Shown: positions 53,016-63,047 of the stretch, one piece after another | Layout: each line of letters begins with the position of its first letter | Position numbering within the stretch: the stretch's first letter is position 1 | DNA from: Rhodocyclaceae bacterium | GTDB taxonomy: Bacteria; Pseudomonadota; Gammaproteobacteria; Burkholderiales; Rhodocyclaceae | Length of the DNA: 64,000 nt | Direction: 5' to 3' | NCBI GenBank assembly: GCA_008080565.1 | Contig: VIKE01000005.1 | Span: 1 to 64,000, forward strand | Position numbers and translations under genes: made by a program | Notes under the pieces: model-generated | The model's database searches: none | What the model was told of the DNA's origin: nothing | What the model saw: the letters and a program-made list of their open reading frames with translations, nothing else

Positions 53016-53771
53016 ATGACTCGTGACGCCTCCCGTCCTGCTCCCCGCCTAAGTTCCCCGACTTTCAGCCCCCTCTATCGCCAGATCAAGGACTTCTTGA
53101 TTCGCAGCCTGGAGGAGGGTGAATGGGGGCCGGGCGACGCAATACCGAGTGAAGGGGAATTGGCTGCTCGTTTCAACGTTAGCCAGGGGACAGTGCGTAA
53201 GGCAATTGATGAAATGGCCGCTGAAAATATGCTGGTCCGGCGTCAGGGAAAGGGTACGTTTGTCGCGACGCATAGCGATCCGCGGTCTTTTTATCGTTTC
53301 CTGAGACTGGTCCCGGATGATGGCAAGGCTGCGCATGCTGTCAGTGACCCGTTTTTTTGCGAGACCATCGACGCGTCACCTGAGGTTGCGGCTGTCCTGG
53401 GGTTGCAGGCGGGGGACAAGGTGGTTCATGTCAAGCGCTTGCTGCGTTTCAGTGGCGAACCGGTGGTTTTCGATCAGATTTATCTGGTCGCCGACCTGTT
53501 TAATGGTTTGACCCTGGAGGCCTTGCGGGGCGGCGAGCGTTCACTCTATAGCCTTTTCGAGAGCGATTTTGGGGTTCGCATGATTCACGCCGAAGAGCAT
53601 TTGCGCGCGGTTGGCGCAGATGCTCAAAGTGCCAGCATGATTGGCGTCAAGTTAGGCGAGCCGCTTCTGCTCGTCGAACGCACGGCTTATACCTACGGCA
53701 ATAAACCGGTGGAGTGGCGGCGTGGGCTTTATTCCACGCGGCATCACTACTACCGGAACGATCTGGGGTGA
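53016..53771 (+). CDS. GntR-family (HutC/UTRA) transcriptional regulator
   Basis: The 251-residue regulator has an N-terminal winged helix (FSPLYRQIKDFLIRSLEEGE, IPSEGELAARFNVSQGTVRK and RRQGKGTFV) and a C-terminal UTRA ligand domain (VVHVKRLLRFSGEPVVFDQI through RRGLYSTRHHYYRND). The ATG at 53016 fits the family start better than upstream ATGs. It lies between mdh and the sdh operon, a place where such a regulator is common in betaproteobacteria. The natural reading is control of TCA genes through the palindrome at 52956; the effector is unknown. Confidence 0.87.
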   Translation: MTRDASRPAPRLSSPTFSPLYRQIKDFLIRSLEEGEWGPGDAIPSEGELAARFNVSQGTVRKAIDEMAAENMLVRRQGKGTFVATHSDPRSFYRFLRLVPDDGKAAHAVSDPFFCETIDASPEVAAVLGLQAGDKVVHVKRLLRFSGEPVVFDQIYLVADLFNGLTLEALRGGERSLYSLFESDFGVRMIHAEEHLRAVGADAQSASMIGVKLGEPLLLVERTAYTYGNKPVEWRRGLYSTRHHYYRNDLG

Positions 53772-53839
53772 GAGAAAGCAGTACTTTGGAATTAGCTCGG
53801 AAAGCGCCCCGCAAGGCACGTTCCGTATGGTTTTGAATG

Positions 53840-53845
53840 TATAAT
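53840..53845 (+). promoter_or_regulatory. Candidate -10 box of the sdh operon
   Basis: A perfect TATAAT lies 63 bp before sdhC in the gap after the GntR gene. The -35 region (CACGTT) is poor, which is common for regulated promoters. This suggests sdhCDAB starts from its own promoter as well as by read-through. Confidence 0.35.
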
Positions 53846-53907
53846 TACGGTTCTTTTCAAACCACGTAAAAGCGGTTAACCGCATCTTCACGCGAGGGAT
53901 GACGTTC

Positions 53908-54294
53908 ATGGCAGAAATGACCATCAAGAAACGTCCAAAAAACTTGGACTTGACTACAATAAAGTTGCCGCTGCCGGGCAAGGTTTCAATTCTTCATCGT
54001 GTAAGCGGTGCGGGATTGTTTCTTTGTATCCCGGTTGTGCTCTGGCTCTTCGGGGCTAGTGTGGGCTCTCCTGAAAGCTTTGCTGCTTTCCAATCGGTTG
54101 CCGGGATGTTGCCGGTCAAGGTGATTCTGGCTGGCCTCCTTTGGGCGTTTGTTCACCACTTCTGTGCTGGTATCCGCTTTCTTCTGCTCGATCTGCATGT
54201 CGGTATCGAAAAAGAAGCTGCCAGAAAATCGGCCGGTGTTGTACTCGCTGTCAGCATTCCGCTGACCCTGATTCTCTGGGGGGTGTTGCTGTGA
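53908..54294 (+). CDS. sdhC: Succinate dehydrogenase cytochrome b556 subunit
   Basis: The 128-residue membrane anchor has three hydrophobic helices and the SdhC motifs RPKNLDLTTIKLPLPGKVSI, SILHRVSGAGLF and HHFCAGIRFLLLDLHVG, the last with the heme-ligand histidine. It binds ubiquinone and heme together with SdhD. I chose ATG 53908, about 10 bases after GAGG, rather than ATG 53899, which lies too close to the ribosome site. The stop overlaps the sdhD start by 4 bp. Confidence 0.92.
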   Translation: MAEMTIKKRPKNLDLTTIKLPLPGKVSILHRVSGAGLFLCIPVVLWLFGASVGSPESFAAFQSVAGMLPVKVILAGLLWAFVHHFCAGIRFLLLDLHVGIEKEAARKSAGVVLAVSIPLTLILWGVLL

Positions 54295-54638
54295 TCAACC
54301 GTATCGTTGTCGGTGCCCACTACGGCCTGAAGGACTGGATCATCCAGCGTGCTACGGCTGTCATCATGGCGGTCTATTCGGTATTGATTGCCGCGGTTCT
54401 CTTGGTTGTGCGCCCCTCGACCTTTGAAGCCTGGCAGGGTGTGTTTGCCAATGGCGTCATCAAGTTCCTGACCTTCCTTTTCTTTGTCAGTCTGTTCTAC
54501 CACGCCTGGATCGGCGTGCGTGACATCTGGATGGACTACGTGAAGCCGACCGGCCTGCGCCTGTCCCTGCACGTTCTGACCGCTGCTGCGCTGGTGGGCT
54601 ACACCGCGTGGGCTGCTGCGATTCTCTGGAGGCTGTAA
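54291..54638 (+). CDS. sdhD: Succinate dehydrogenase membrane anchor subunit
   Basis: The 115-residue anchor has three membrane spans and the SdhD signature WIIQRATAVIMAVYS plus FYHAWIGVRDIWMDYVKP, with the heme-binding histidine in YHAWIG. It starts with GTG at 54291, overlapping the sdhC stop (GTGA). Together with SdhC it anchors the catalytic subunits and reduces quinone. Confidence 0.92.
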   Translation: MINRIVVGAHYGLKDWIIQRATAVIMAVYSVLIAAVLLVVRPSTFEAWQGVFANGVIKFLTFLFFVSLFYHAWIGVRDIWMDYVKPTGLRLSLHVLTAAALVGYTAWAAAILWRL

Positions 54639-54640
54639 GC

Positions 54641-56425
54641 GTGAGTATTCCTGTTCTCAAGTTTGATGCAGTGATTGTTGGCGCTGGTGGTGCTGGTCTG
54701 CGTTCTGCGATCCAATTGTCTGAAGCCGGTCTGAAGACTGCCGTGCTTTCCAAGGTTTTTCCGACTCGTTCGCACACTGTTGCGGCGCAGGGTGGTGTTG
54801 CCGCTTCGCTCGGTAATTCCGAGGAGGATCACTGGACGTGGCATATGTACGATACCGTCAAGGGTTCCGACTGGCTCGGCGACCAGGATGCGATCGAGTT
54901 CATGTGCAAGAAGGCCAATGAAGTCGTTGTTGAGCTCGAGCATTACGGTATGCCGTTTGATCGCACCGATGATGGCAAGATCTATCAGCGTCCATTCGGC
55001 GGTCACATGTCGAATTTTGGCGAGAAGCCGGTTCGTCGCTCATGCGCTGCCGCTGACCGTACCGGCCATGCGATGCTGCACGCGATGTATCAGCGCAACG
55101 TCAAGGCCAATACACAGTTCTTCGTTGAATGGATGGCGCTGGATCTGATCCGCGACGAAGAGGGTCATGTCCTTGGCGTTACCGCCATGGAAATGGAAAC
55201 CGGCCAGGTCGTGATTTTCCACGCCCGCGCAACCATTTTCGCGACCGGCGGTGCCGGCCGTATTTATTATTCCTCGACCAATGCCTTCATCAATACCGGT
55301 GACGGCCTCGGTATGGCGGCCCGCGCTGGCATTCCGCTCGAAGACATGGAATTCTGGCAGTTCCACCCGACCGGCGTAGCGGGTGCCGGTGTGCTGATTA
55401 CCGAAGGCGTGCGCGGCGAAGGCGGCATCCTGCGTAACAGCAGCAAGGAGCGCTTCATGGAGCGCTATGCGCCGAATGCCAAGGACTTGGCGTCGCGTGA
55501 CGTAGTTTCCCGCGCCATGACTACCGAAATCAAGGAAGGTCGTGGCTGTGGCGCGAACAAGGACTACGTCCTGCTCGACATTACTCACCTCGACCCGGCC
55601 ACCATCATGAAGCGCCTGCCGGGTATCCATGAAATTGGTTTGCAGTTTGCTGGCGTCGACTGTCTGAAGGAGCCGTTACCGGTTGTTCCGACCTGTCACT
55701 ATCAGATGGGTGGTATTCCGACCCATTACTCCGGCCGTGTCGTGATGCCTCAAGGTGGCGACATGAATGCCGTTGTTCCGGGCTTCTACGCCGGTGGTGA
55801 GTGTGCCTGTGCCTCGGTGCATGGTGCGAACCGTCTCGGTACAAACTCGCTGCTCGATCTGCTGGTCTTTGGCAAGTCGGCTGGTGACTCCGCTGTTGAA
55901 GACCTCAAGGCTGGTCGCGCTCACCGCGATCTTCCGAAGGATGTTGCCGACAAGACCTTGGCTCGTATCAGCGCACTCGACAATCGCAAGGGTGGTGCCA
56001 ACGTGCACGAAACTCGTCTGGCCATGCAGCGCACCATGCAGGACCATGCTGGTGTGTTCCGCTTCAGTGATATGTTGAAGCAGGGTGTCAGCAAGATTCT
56101 CGAAGTCGAAAAGGCCGCTCGCAATCTGGAAATCAAGGACAAGTCGATGGCCTGGAATACGGCCCGTACCGAAGCGCTGGAAATGGAAAACCTCATCGAA
56201 GTCGCCAAGGCCACGATGATTTCCGCCGAGGCTCGCAAGGAGTCCCGTGGTGCACATGTGCGTGACGATGCCCCAGATAGTCCTGAGTTCCCGAATGGCC
56301 GTAACGACGCCGTGTGGCTCAAGCACACGCTGTTTTCGCCGGTGGATAACTCGATCTGCTACAAGCCAGTCAACATGCAACCCCTGTCCGTCGAGCCGGT
56401 TGAGCTCAAGACGCGCTCGTACTAA
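54641..56425 (+). CDS. sdhA: Succinate dehydrogenase flavoprotein subunit
   Basis: The 594-residue catalytic subunit oxidises succinate to fumarate. It has the FAD motif VIVGAGGAGLRSAI, the covalent-FAD histidine in RSHTVAAQGG, the active-site FHPTGVAGAGVLITEGVRGEGG and HGANRLGTNSLLDLLVFG. It starts with GTG at 54641 after GGAGG, two bases after the sdhD stop. The length is standard. Confidence 0.95.
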   Translation: MSIPVLKFDAVIVGAGGAGLRSAIQLSEAGLKTAVLSKVFPTRSHTVAAQGGVAASLGNSEEDHWTWHMYDTVKGSDWLGDQDAIEFMCKKANEVVVELEHYGMPFDRTDDGKIYQRPFGGHMSNFGEKPVRRSCAAADRTGHAMLHAMYQRNVKANTQFFVEWMALDLIRDEEGHVLGVTAMEMETGQVVIFHARATIFATGGAGRIYYSSTNAFINTGDGLGMAARAGIPLEDMEFWQFHPTGVAGAGVLITEGVRGEGGILRNSSKERFMERYAPNAKDLASRDVVSRAMTTEIKEGRGCGANKDYVLLDITHLDPATIMKRLPGIHEIGLQFAGVDCLKEPLPVVPTCHYQMGGIPTHYSGRVVMPQGGDMNAVVPGFYAGGECACASVHGANRLGTNSLLDLLVFGKSAGDSAVEDLKAGRAHRDLPKDVADKTLARISALDNRKGGANVHETRLAMQRTMQDHAGVFRFSDMLKQGVSKILEVEKAARNLEIKDKSMAWNTARTEALEMENLIEVAKATMISAEARKESRGAHVRDDAPDSPEFPNGRNDAVWLKHTLFSPVDNSICYKPVNMQPLSVEPVELKTRSY

Positions 56426-56437
56426 TTGGAGTCGAGA

Positions 56438-57148
56438 ATGAGCAAACGCATGGTTCAATTCAGTATCTATCGCTACGATCCGGACAAGGATGACGCGCCT
56501 TACATGCAGGACATCTCGGTTGAACTCGAACCGACTGACCGCAAGCTCTTGGACGCGTTGACCAAGCTGAAGGCCAAGGATGACGCAATCTCCTATCGTC
56601 GCTCTTGTCGTGAGGGTGTGTGTGGTTCCGATGCCATGAACATCAACGGCAAGAACGGCTTGGCTTGTCTGACCGATATTGACAGCTTGAAGCAGCCAAT
56701 CGTGCTGCGTCCGCTGCCGGGTCTGCCGGTCATTCGCGATCTGATCGTCGATATGACCCAGTTCTTCAAGCAGTACCACTCGATCAAGCCTTACCTGGTC
56801 AATAACGATCCTCCGCCAGAGCGCGAGCGTCTGCAGTCGCCAGAGGATCGGGAAGAGTTGAACGGCCTGTACGAGTGCATTCTGTGCGCCTGCTGTTCGA
56901 CCGCCTGTCCGTCGTTCTGGTGGAATCCCGACAAGTTTGTCGGCCCGGCCGGACTGCTGGCGGCTTACCGTTTCATCGCCGATACGCGCGATCAGGCGAC
57001 CAACGAGCGCCTCGACAACCTCGAGGACCCGTATCGACTGTTCCGTTGCCATTCCATCATGAACTGTGTTGACGTGTGTCCTAAGGGTTTGAACCCGACC
57101 AAGGCCATTGGCAAGATCAAGGACATGATGGTTCGTCGCGCAGTCTGA
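56438..57148 (+). CDS. sdhB: Succinate dehydrogenase iron-sulfur subunit
   Basis: The 236-residue subunit carries three clusters: [2Fe-2S] cysteines in SCREGVCGSDAMNI and LAC, and the [4Fe-4S] and [3Fe-4S] sets in CILCACCSTACPS and CHSIMNCVDVCPKGLNP. It passes electrons from the flavin to quinone. ATG 56438 follows GGAG; an ATG at 56426 is too near the sdhA stop. Its stop codon TGA overlaps the sdhE ATG by one base. Confidence 0.95.
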   Translation: MSKRMVQFSIYRYDPDKDDAPYMQDISVELEPTDRKLLDALTKLKAKDDAISYRRSCREGVCGSDAMNINGKNGLACLTDIDSLKQPIVLRPLPGLPVIRDLIVDMTQFFKQYHSIKPYLVNNDPPPERERLQSPEDREELNGLYECILCACCSTACPSFWWNPDKFVGPAGLLAAYRFIADTRDQATNERLDNLEDPYRLFRCHSIMNCVDVCPKGLNPTKAIGKIKDMMVRRAV

Positions 57149-57393
57149 TGGAAAGAGCGGACTACGAGCGCTTGCGCTGGCGTTGTATTCGTCGTGCGCT
57201 TCTCGAGCTTGATATCACCCTCACACGTTTTCTTGATGGTGGCGAATTTGAGAAGCTGAATGGCGACCAGCAGCAGGCGTTCGTGGAGCTTGCTGACATG
57301 GAGGATTACGATCTCTGGGACTTGCTGACAGGCAAGGCCGAGATCGATGATCCTCGCTTGGCGCAGATGGTGGCGCTAATTCGTAAGAGTTGA
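57148..57393 (+). CDS. sdhE: FAD assembly factor SdhE
   Basis: The 81-residue protein has the SdhE fold and place: YERLRWRCIRRALLELDITL, then MEDYDLWDLLTGKAE. SdhE attaches FAD to SdhA through an RGxxE motif; here the motif reads RALLE, with alanine instead of glycine. The ATG overlaps the sdhB stop, so the gene is coupled to sdhB and precedes gltA. The change may alter efficiency, but the operon context makes the identity sure. Confidence 0.88.
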   Translation: MERADYERLRWRCIRRALLELDITLTRFLDGGEFEKLNGDQQQAFVELADMEDYDLWDLLTGKAEIDDPRLAQMVALIRKS

Positions 57394-57476
57394 GTAAGGT
57401 TTACATCCTATCTTTAGAATGTTGACCGCTTTTTTGGCATTGCAGTTACAACCAACACCTGTAAAGGGATGACTCC

Positions 57477-58775
57477 ATGACGACTGAACGCAAGGCAATT
57501 TTGACAATCGATGGACAGGCTCCCGTCGAGTTCCAGATTATGACTCCGACGCACGGCAACGATTGTGTCGATATTCGCACCTTGGGTGCCAAGACCGGCT
57601 TGTTTACTTATGACTCCGGCTTCCTTTCCACTGCTAGTTGCAAGTCCACTGTTACCTTCATCGACGGTGACAAAGGCGAGTTGTTGTATCGCGGTTATCC
57701 GATTGAGCAGCTTGCTGAGAACTGCAACTTCCTCGAGGTTACCTATCTGCTGAAGAATGGTGAGTTGCCGAACGCGAAGCAGAAATCGGCTTTTGAAAGC
57801 ACCATCAAGAATCACACGATGGTGCATGAGCAACTGACCAAGTTCTATTCCGGTTTCCGTCGTGATGCTCACCCGATGGCCGTGATGACCGGTGTTGTCG
57901 GTGCCCTTTCTGCTTTCTACCACGATGCGATGGACTTTTCTGATGTGGAGCATCGGAATGTCAGCTTTAATCGCCTCGTCGCCAAGATGCCGACTATTGT
58001 CGCCATGGCGTACAAGTACAATACCGGCGCTCCATTCATGTACCCGGATAACGATCTGGACTACACCGCCAACTTCATGCGCATGATGTTTGGCAATCCT
58101 TGCGAAAAATACAAGCCGAATCCGGTCCTGGTCAATGCGCTCGACACGATCTTCACGTTGCATGCTGATCACGAGCAGAATGCCTCGACCTCGACGGTTC
58201 GTCTGGCTGGTTCGTCTGGTGCCAATCCGTTTGCCTGTATCGCTGCCGGCATCGCCTGTCTGTGGGGGCCGGCACACGGTGGTGCCAACGAAGCATGTCT
58301 GCAGATGCTCGAGCAGATTGGCGACGTCTCGAAGGTGGGTGAGTACATCAATCGCGCCAAGGACAAGAACGATTCGTTCAAGCTGATGGGCTTCGGTCAC
58401 CGTGTTTACAAGAACTTCGATCCGCGCGCCAAGCTGATGCGCAAAGTCTGTTTCGATGTTCTTTCCGAACTCGGCCTGCAGAACGACCGCCTCTTCAAGC
58501 TGGCCATGGAGCTGGAAAAGATTGCTCTGGAAGATCCGTACTTCGTGGAAAAGAAGCTCTACCCGAACGTCGACTTCTACTCTGGCATCGTCCAGAAGGC
58601 GATCGGCATCCCGACCGAAATGTTCACCTGCATTTTCGCGCTGGCCCGCACGGTTGGCTGGATGACGCAGTGGGAAGAAATGATTACCGATCCGGAATAC
58701 AAGATTGGTCGTCCGCGTCAACTGTACATGGGTGCAGCCAAGCGCGATGTAGTGCCGCTCGCCCAACGCGGCTAA
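57477..58775 (+). CDS. gltA: Citrate synthase
   Basis: The 432-residue type II citrate synthase has an N-terminal NADH-type beta domain, the catalytic histidine block [32 protein letters not shown] with the second histidine, [14 protein letters not shown] and the catalytic aspartate in VDFYSG. All are present, unlike in the citrate-synthase-fold paralogues at 28342-29959. It condenses acetyl-CoA with oxaloacetate. A strong terminator follows. Confidence 0.96.
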   Translation: MTTERKAILTIDGQAPVEFQIMTPTHGNDCVDIRTLGAKTGLFTYDSGFLSTASCKSTVTFIDGDKGELLYRGYPIEQLAENCNFLEVTYLLKNGELPNAKQKSAFESTIKNHTMVHEQLTKFYSGFRRDAHPMAVMTGVVGALSAFYHDAMDFSDVEHRNVSFNRLVAKMPTIVAMAYKYNTGAPFMYPDNDLDYTANFMRMMFGNPCEKYKPNPVLVNALDTIFTLHADHEQNASTSTVRLAGSSGANPFACIAAGIACLWGPAHGGANEACLQMLEQIGDVSKVGEYINRAKDKNDSFKLMGFGHRVYKNFDPRAKLMRKVCFDVLSELGLQNDRLFKLAMELEKIALEDPYFVEKKLYPNVDFYSGIVQKAIGIPTEMFTCIFALARTVGWMTQWEEMITDPEYKIGRPRQLYMGAAKRDVVPLAQRG

Positions 58776-58785
58776 GAAAGAAATT

Positions 58786-58812
58786 GGGCGGCCGTGTGGC
58801 CGCCCTTTTTTT
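58786..58812 (+). terminator. Rho-independent terminator after gltA
   Basis: GGGCGGCC and GGCCGCCC form an 8-bp perfect GC stem with a GTGT loop and a seven-T tail, 10 bp after the gltA stop. It separates the sdh-gltA transcript from sucA, about 70 bp downstream. Confidence 0.88.
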
Positions 58813-58880
58813 ACCTGCGGAAACTTGTGATCAAGCTATCTGCGGCTACAGTGGAAAAAAATACCCTTGAGGGGACGCCT

Positions 58881-61715
58881 ATGACTACGATGAACAATTT
58901 ATTTGACAGCACAATGTACTTCGGCGGGAATGCGCCGTTTGTCGAAGAGCTGTACGAAAACTATCTGAACAACCCGACCGCCGTGCCTGAAGAATGGCGC
59001 GAGTATTTTGACCGCCTGGCTCAGATGCCAGGCTTCGTTGCGCGTGACGTTGCACATGCTCCGGTGATTTCCGCTTTTGCCGAACTGGCCAAAGACGGTG
59101 GCTTCCGCCCGGCTCCAGCTACCGGTGCCGACAACAAGAAGCAATCCGCAGTGGGGCAACTGGTTACCGCGTATCGTTCGATCGGTACGCGCTGGGCCGA
59201 TCTTGATCCGCTCAAGCGCTTGCCGCGTCCGAAAATTGATGAGCTTGAGCCGTCGTTTTATGGTTTCACCGATGCAGACCTGAATCAGTCGTTCAGCGTT
59301 GGTTCGCTGAAAGGGCTTCCGGAAACCGCTAGGCTTGGTGACATCCTTGAAACCTTGAAGCAGACTTACTGCGGCACAGTCGGTGTCGAGTACATGTACA
59401 TGTCGGACTACACCGAGAAGCGCTGGTTGCAGGAGCGTCTGGAGGGTATCCGTTCACGCCCGACCTACTCTGCCGAGCAGAAAAAACGCCTCATGGAACG
59501 GTTGACCGCAGCTGAGACGCTGGAGCGTTACCTGCATACCAAGTATGTTGGTCAGAAGCGATTCTCGCTGGAAGGTGGTGAATCGTTGATCGTCTCCATG
59601 GATGAGGCCATCCGTACTGGCGGCAAGCTGGGCATTGACGAGGTCGTTATTGGCATGGCCCACCGCGGCCGCCTGAACGTGCTGGTCAATACGCTGGGCA
59701 AGGCGCCGTCGATGCTGTTCGCCGAATTCGAAGGCAAGAAGAAGAGTGACCTTTCCGCTGGTGACGTCAAATATCACATGGGTTTCTCGTCCGACGTTTC
59801 GACGCCGGGAGGTCCCTGCCACCTGACACTGGCGTTCAATCCCTCACACCTGGAAATCGTCAATCCAGTGGTCGAAGGTTCCGTGTATGCACGCCAGGTT
59901 CGTCGTGGCGAAGAGGGCAAGTCCAAGGTATTGCCGGTAGTGGTACATGGCGACTCTGCCCTGGCCGGCCAAGGCGTCAACCAGGAAATGCTCAACTTTG
60001 CGCAGACCCGTGGCTACGGTACGGGCGGCACGCTTCATATTGTTGTCAACAACCAGATCGGCTTCACCACCAGCGATCCGCGTGACTATCGCTCCGGCCA
60101 TTACTGTACAGACATCTTCAAGATGGCTGATATGCCGATCTTCCACGTCAATGGTGACGATCCGGAAGCGGTCGCGCTGGTTACACAGTTGGCCATGGAG
60201 TTCCGCCAGGAATTCAAAAAAGACGTCGTCGTCGACATCATCTGTTTCCGCAAGCTTGGTCACAACGAGCAGGACGAGCCGATGGTCACCCAGCCGCTGA
60301 TGTACAAAATCATCAGCAAGCATCCAGGTACCCGGAAGCTTTACGGAGACCGTTTGATCGCTGAAGGTGTGCTGGCTGAAGACGGGCCGGATCAGATGAT
60401 CAAGGAATATCGCGAACATCTCGACAAGGGTGAGTTGCTGTACAACCCGGTGCTGGCAGGTTACAAGCACCCGATGACCATCGACTGGACACCGTTCCTG
60501 ACCAAAAACTACATCGAAACCTGCGATACGACGGTACCGATGAAGGAACTGAAGCGTCTTGCCAAGGGGCTCACCACCTTCCCTGAAGACTACGCTCTGC
60601 ACTCCCGGGTCAAGAAGATTGTTGAGGACCGGGCAGCAATGGGCGAAGGTAAATTGCCGGTTGACTGGGGTATGGCAGAGAATCTGGCCTATGCTTCCTT
60701 GTTGGTCTCAGGCTACGGTGTCCGCATTTCCGGTGAAGACGTCGGTCGCGGAACCTTCTTCCACCGCCATGCAGCTTTCCATGACCAGAATCGGGCGAGC
60801 TGGGACGAGGGTACCTATTACCCGTTGCGTCACCTTCAGGAAAAGCAGGCCACCTTCCAGTGCTTTGATTCCGTGCTGTCAGAAGAGGCAGTTCTGGCCT
60901 TCGATTACGGTTATGCGTCGGCCAATCCTTATGAGCTGGTTATCTGGGAAGGCCAGTTTGGCGACTTCGCCAATGGTGCCCAAGTCGTCATCGACCAGTT
61001 CATCGCTTCCGGCGAAGCCAAGTGGGGGCGCGCCTGCGGTTTGGTGATGTTGCTGCCGCACGGTTACGAAGGTCAGGGCCCGGAGCACTCTTCGGCTCGT
61101 CTTGAACGTTACATGCAGGCGTGTGCCGAAATGAACATGGAAGTCTGTGTGCCGACCACGGCAGCCCAAGTATTCCATATGCTGCGCCGTCAGGGTGTTC
61201 GCATGCAGCGTAAGCCGCTGATTGTCATGACACCGAAGTCGCTGCTTCGTCACAAGGATGCCGCTTCCAGCATGGAAGAGCTGGCAACTGGCGAGTTCAA
61301 GCGCGTTATCGGCGAAGTTGATGAGATCGATGCCAAGAAGGTCAAGCGCGTGATCCTGTGTTGCGGCAAGGTCTACTATGACTTGGTGGCAGCGCGTCGC
61401 GAGAAGAAGATCACCGACATCGCCATCGTCCGCGTCGAGCAGCTCTATCCTTTCCCGAAGGATTCGCTCGAGAAGGAACTGGCCAAGTATCCGAAGGCGA
61501 CCGAAATCGTCTGGACCCAGGAAGAGCCGCGCAATCAGGGCGCCTGGTACTGGATTGCATCCCGTCACCATCTGGATACCCAGTTGGGCGTAAAACAGAA
61601 GATGTTGCTGGTCTCTCGTCCGGCTTCGTCGTCTCCGGCGGTTGGCTATCTGGCCAAGCACAACGAGCAACAAAAGGCACTGATCGAGTCCGCACTGGGC
61701 AAGATCGAGTACTGA
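58881..61715 (+). CDS. sucA: 2-oxoglutarate dehydrogenase E1 component
   Basis: The 944-residue thiamine-diphosphate enzyme has the family start (NLFDSTMYFGGNAPFVEELY), the E1 motif GMAHRGRLNVLVNTLGKAPS, the TPP-binding GDSALAGQGVNQE and the ending SARLERYMQACAEMNMEVC near residue 740. It decarboxylates 2-oxoglutarate and loads succinyl groups on SucB. ATG 58881 follows GAGGGGA; an open frame upstream belongs to the gltA terminator region. Confidence 0.95.
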   Translation: MTTMNNLFDSTMYFGGNAPFVEELYENYLNNPTAVPEEWREYFDRLAQMPGFVARDVAHAPVISAFAELAKDGGFRPAPATGADNKKQSAVGQLVTAYRSIGTRWADLDPLKRLPRPKIDELEPSFYGFTDADLNQSFSVGSLKGLPETARLGDILETLKQTYCGTVGVEYMYMSDYTEKRWLQERLEGIRSRPTYSAEQKKRLMERLTAAETLERYLHTKYVGQKRFSLEGGESLIVSMDEAIRTGGKLGIDEVVIGMAHRGRLNVLVNTLGKAPSMLFAEFEGKKKSDLSAGDVKYHMGFSSDVSTPGGPCHLTLAFNPSHLEIVNPVVEGSVYARQVRRGEEGKSKVLPVVVHGDSALAGQGVNQEMLNFAQTRGYGTGGTLHIVVNNQIGFTTSDPRDYRSGHYCTDIFKMADMPIFHVNGDDPEAVALVTQLAMEFRQEFKKDVVVDIICFRKLGHNEQDEPMVTQPLMYKIISKHPGTRKLYGDRLIAEGVLAEDGPDQMIKEYREHLDKGELLYNPVLAGYKHPMTIDWTPFLTKNYIETCDTTVPMKELKRLAKGLTTFPEDYALHSRVKKIVEDRAAMGEGKLPVDWGMAENLAYASLLVSGYGVRISGEDVGRGTFFHRHAAFHDQNRASWDEGTYYPLRHLQEKQATFQCFDSVLSEEAVLAFDYGYASANPYELVIWEGQFGDFANGAQVVIDQFIASGEAKWGRACGLVMLLPHGYEGQGPEHSSARLERYMQACAEMNMEVCVPTTAAQVFHMLRRQGVRMQRKPLIVMTPKSLLRHKDAASSMEELATGEFKRVIGEVDEIDAKKVKRVILCCGKVYYDLVAARREKKITDIAIVRVEQLYPFPKDSLEKELAKYPKATEIVWTQEEPRNQGAWYWIASRHHLDTQLGVKQKMLLVSRPASSSPAVGYLAKHNEQQKALIESALGKIEY

Positions 61716-61739
61716 TAACTACAGCAGAGTGGAGTCACT

Positions 61740-62972
61740 ATGAGCATTATCGAAGTTCAAGTTCCCCAGCTTTCCGAGTCCGTCGCCGAAGGCACGCTCG
61801 CTTCCTGGAAAAAGAAAATCGGCGAGGCCGTTGCTCGCGACGAAATCCTGATCGACATCGAAACCGACAAGGTCGTTCTCGAAGTTCCGTCGCCGGCTGC
61901 TGGCGTTCTGGTTGAAATCATCAAGGGTGATGGCGATACCGTTGTTTCCGGTGAGTTGATCGCCCGCATCGATACCGAAGCCAAGGCGGGGGCTGCCGCT
62001 CCTGCGGCTGAAGCACCGAAAGCGGCAGCAGCTGCCGCACCGGTTGCGGCCGCTGCTGCACCGGCCGGTACGGCCAGCCCGTCGGCCCGCAAGATCCTCG
62101 ACGAAAAGGGCATCGCTGCCTCTGACGTCGCCGGTTCGGGTCGTGGTGGTCGTGTCACCAAGGAAGATGCCGTTGCTGCTGCGCCGAAGTCTGGCCCGGT
62201 CGCTGCTCCCGCCGCTGCCAAGGCTGCCAAGGCTGCCATGCCGACGCCGCCGGTTGCCGTCGCCCTCGGCGATCGCACTGAACAGCGCGTGCCGATGTCC
62301 CGCCTGCGCGCCCGTATTGCCGAGCGTCTGCTCCAGTCGCAAGCAACCAACGCCATTCTGACCACGTTCAACGAAGTGAACATGGGCCCGATGATGGCGC
62401 TGCGCAAGCAATACGGCGAAAAGTTCGAAAAGGCCCACGGCGTCCGTCTCGGCTTCATGGGCTTCTTCGTCAAGGCTGCCTGTGCCGCCCTGCAGAAGTT
62501 CCCGATCCTCAACGCTTCGGTCGATGGCAATGACATCGTCTATCACGGCTTCATTGACATCGGTATCGCCGTTGGTTCGCCGCGCGGTCTGGTCGTGCCG
62601 ATCATCCGCAATGCTGATCAGATGAGCATCGCCGAAATCGAAAAGAAGATTGCTGAATTCGGTGCCAAGGCCAAGGATGGCAAGCTGTCCATCGAAGACC
62701 TGACCGGCGGTACCTTCTCGATTTCCAACGGCGGCATCTTTGGTTCGATGATGTCCACCCCGATCATCAACCCGCCGCAATCCGCGATCCTCGGCATTCA
62801 TGCCACCAAGGACCGTGCGATGGTTGAGAACGGTCAAGTCGTTGTGCGTCCGATGAACTATCTTGCCATGTCCTACGATCACCGCATCATCGACGGCCGC
62901 GAAGCCGTCCTAGGTCTGGTGACCATGAAGGAAGCGCTGGAAGATCCGTCCCGCCTGCTGCTCGGCGTCTAA
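61740..62972 (+). CDS. sucB: Dihydrolipoamide succinyltransferase (2-oxoglutarate dehydrogenase E2)
   Basis: The 410-residue E2 has one lipoyl domain with lipoyl Lys44 ([16 protein letters not shown]). An alanine-rich linker follows at about 78-105, then the E3-binding domain ([19 protein letters not shown]) and the catalytic domain with the DHR-type ending [15 protein letters not shown], including the histidine-aspartate pair. It transfers succinyl groups to CoA. It starts 24 bp after the sucA stop. Confidence 0.95.
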   Translation: MSIIEVQVPQLSESVAEGTLASWKKKIGEAVARDEILIDIETDKVVLEVPSPAAGVLVEIIKGDGDTVVSGELIARIDTEAKAGAAAPAAEAPKAAAAAAPVAAAAAPAGTASPSARKILDEKGIAASDVAGSGRGGRVTKEDAVAAAPKSGPVAAPAAAKAAKAAMPTPPVAVALGDRTEQRVPMSRLRARIAERLLQSQATNAILTTFNEVNMGPMMALRKQYGEKFEKAHGVRLGFMGFFVKAACAALQKFPILNASVDGNDIVYHGFIDIGIAVGSPRGLVVPIIRNADQMSIAEIEKKIAEFGAKAKDGKLSIEDLTGGTFSISNGGIFGSMMSTPIINPPQSAILGIHATKDRAMVENGQVVVRPMNYLAMSYDHRIIDGREAVLGLVTMKEALEDPSRLLLGV

Positions 62973-62985
62973 TCGACGTTGGCCG

Positions 62986-63019
62986 GCGCCAGTGTCCCGC
63001 AGAGGGCGCTGGCGCTTTT
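62986..63019 (+). terminator. Hairpin with T-tail between sucB and lpdA
   Basis: GCGCCAG and CTGGCGC pair around a loop that holds a CCC/GGG inner stem, followed by TTTT. The short T-run suggests partial termination, lowering lpdA expression relative to sucAB. Confidence 0.6.
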
Positions 63020-63047
63020 GCACATCTGAAATCTGAAAGGTTTACAC

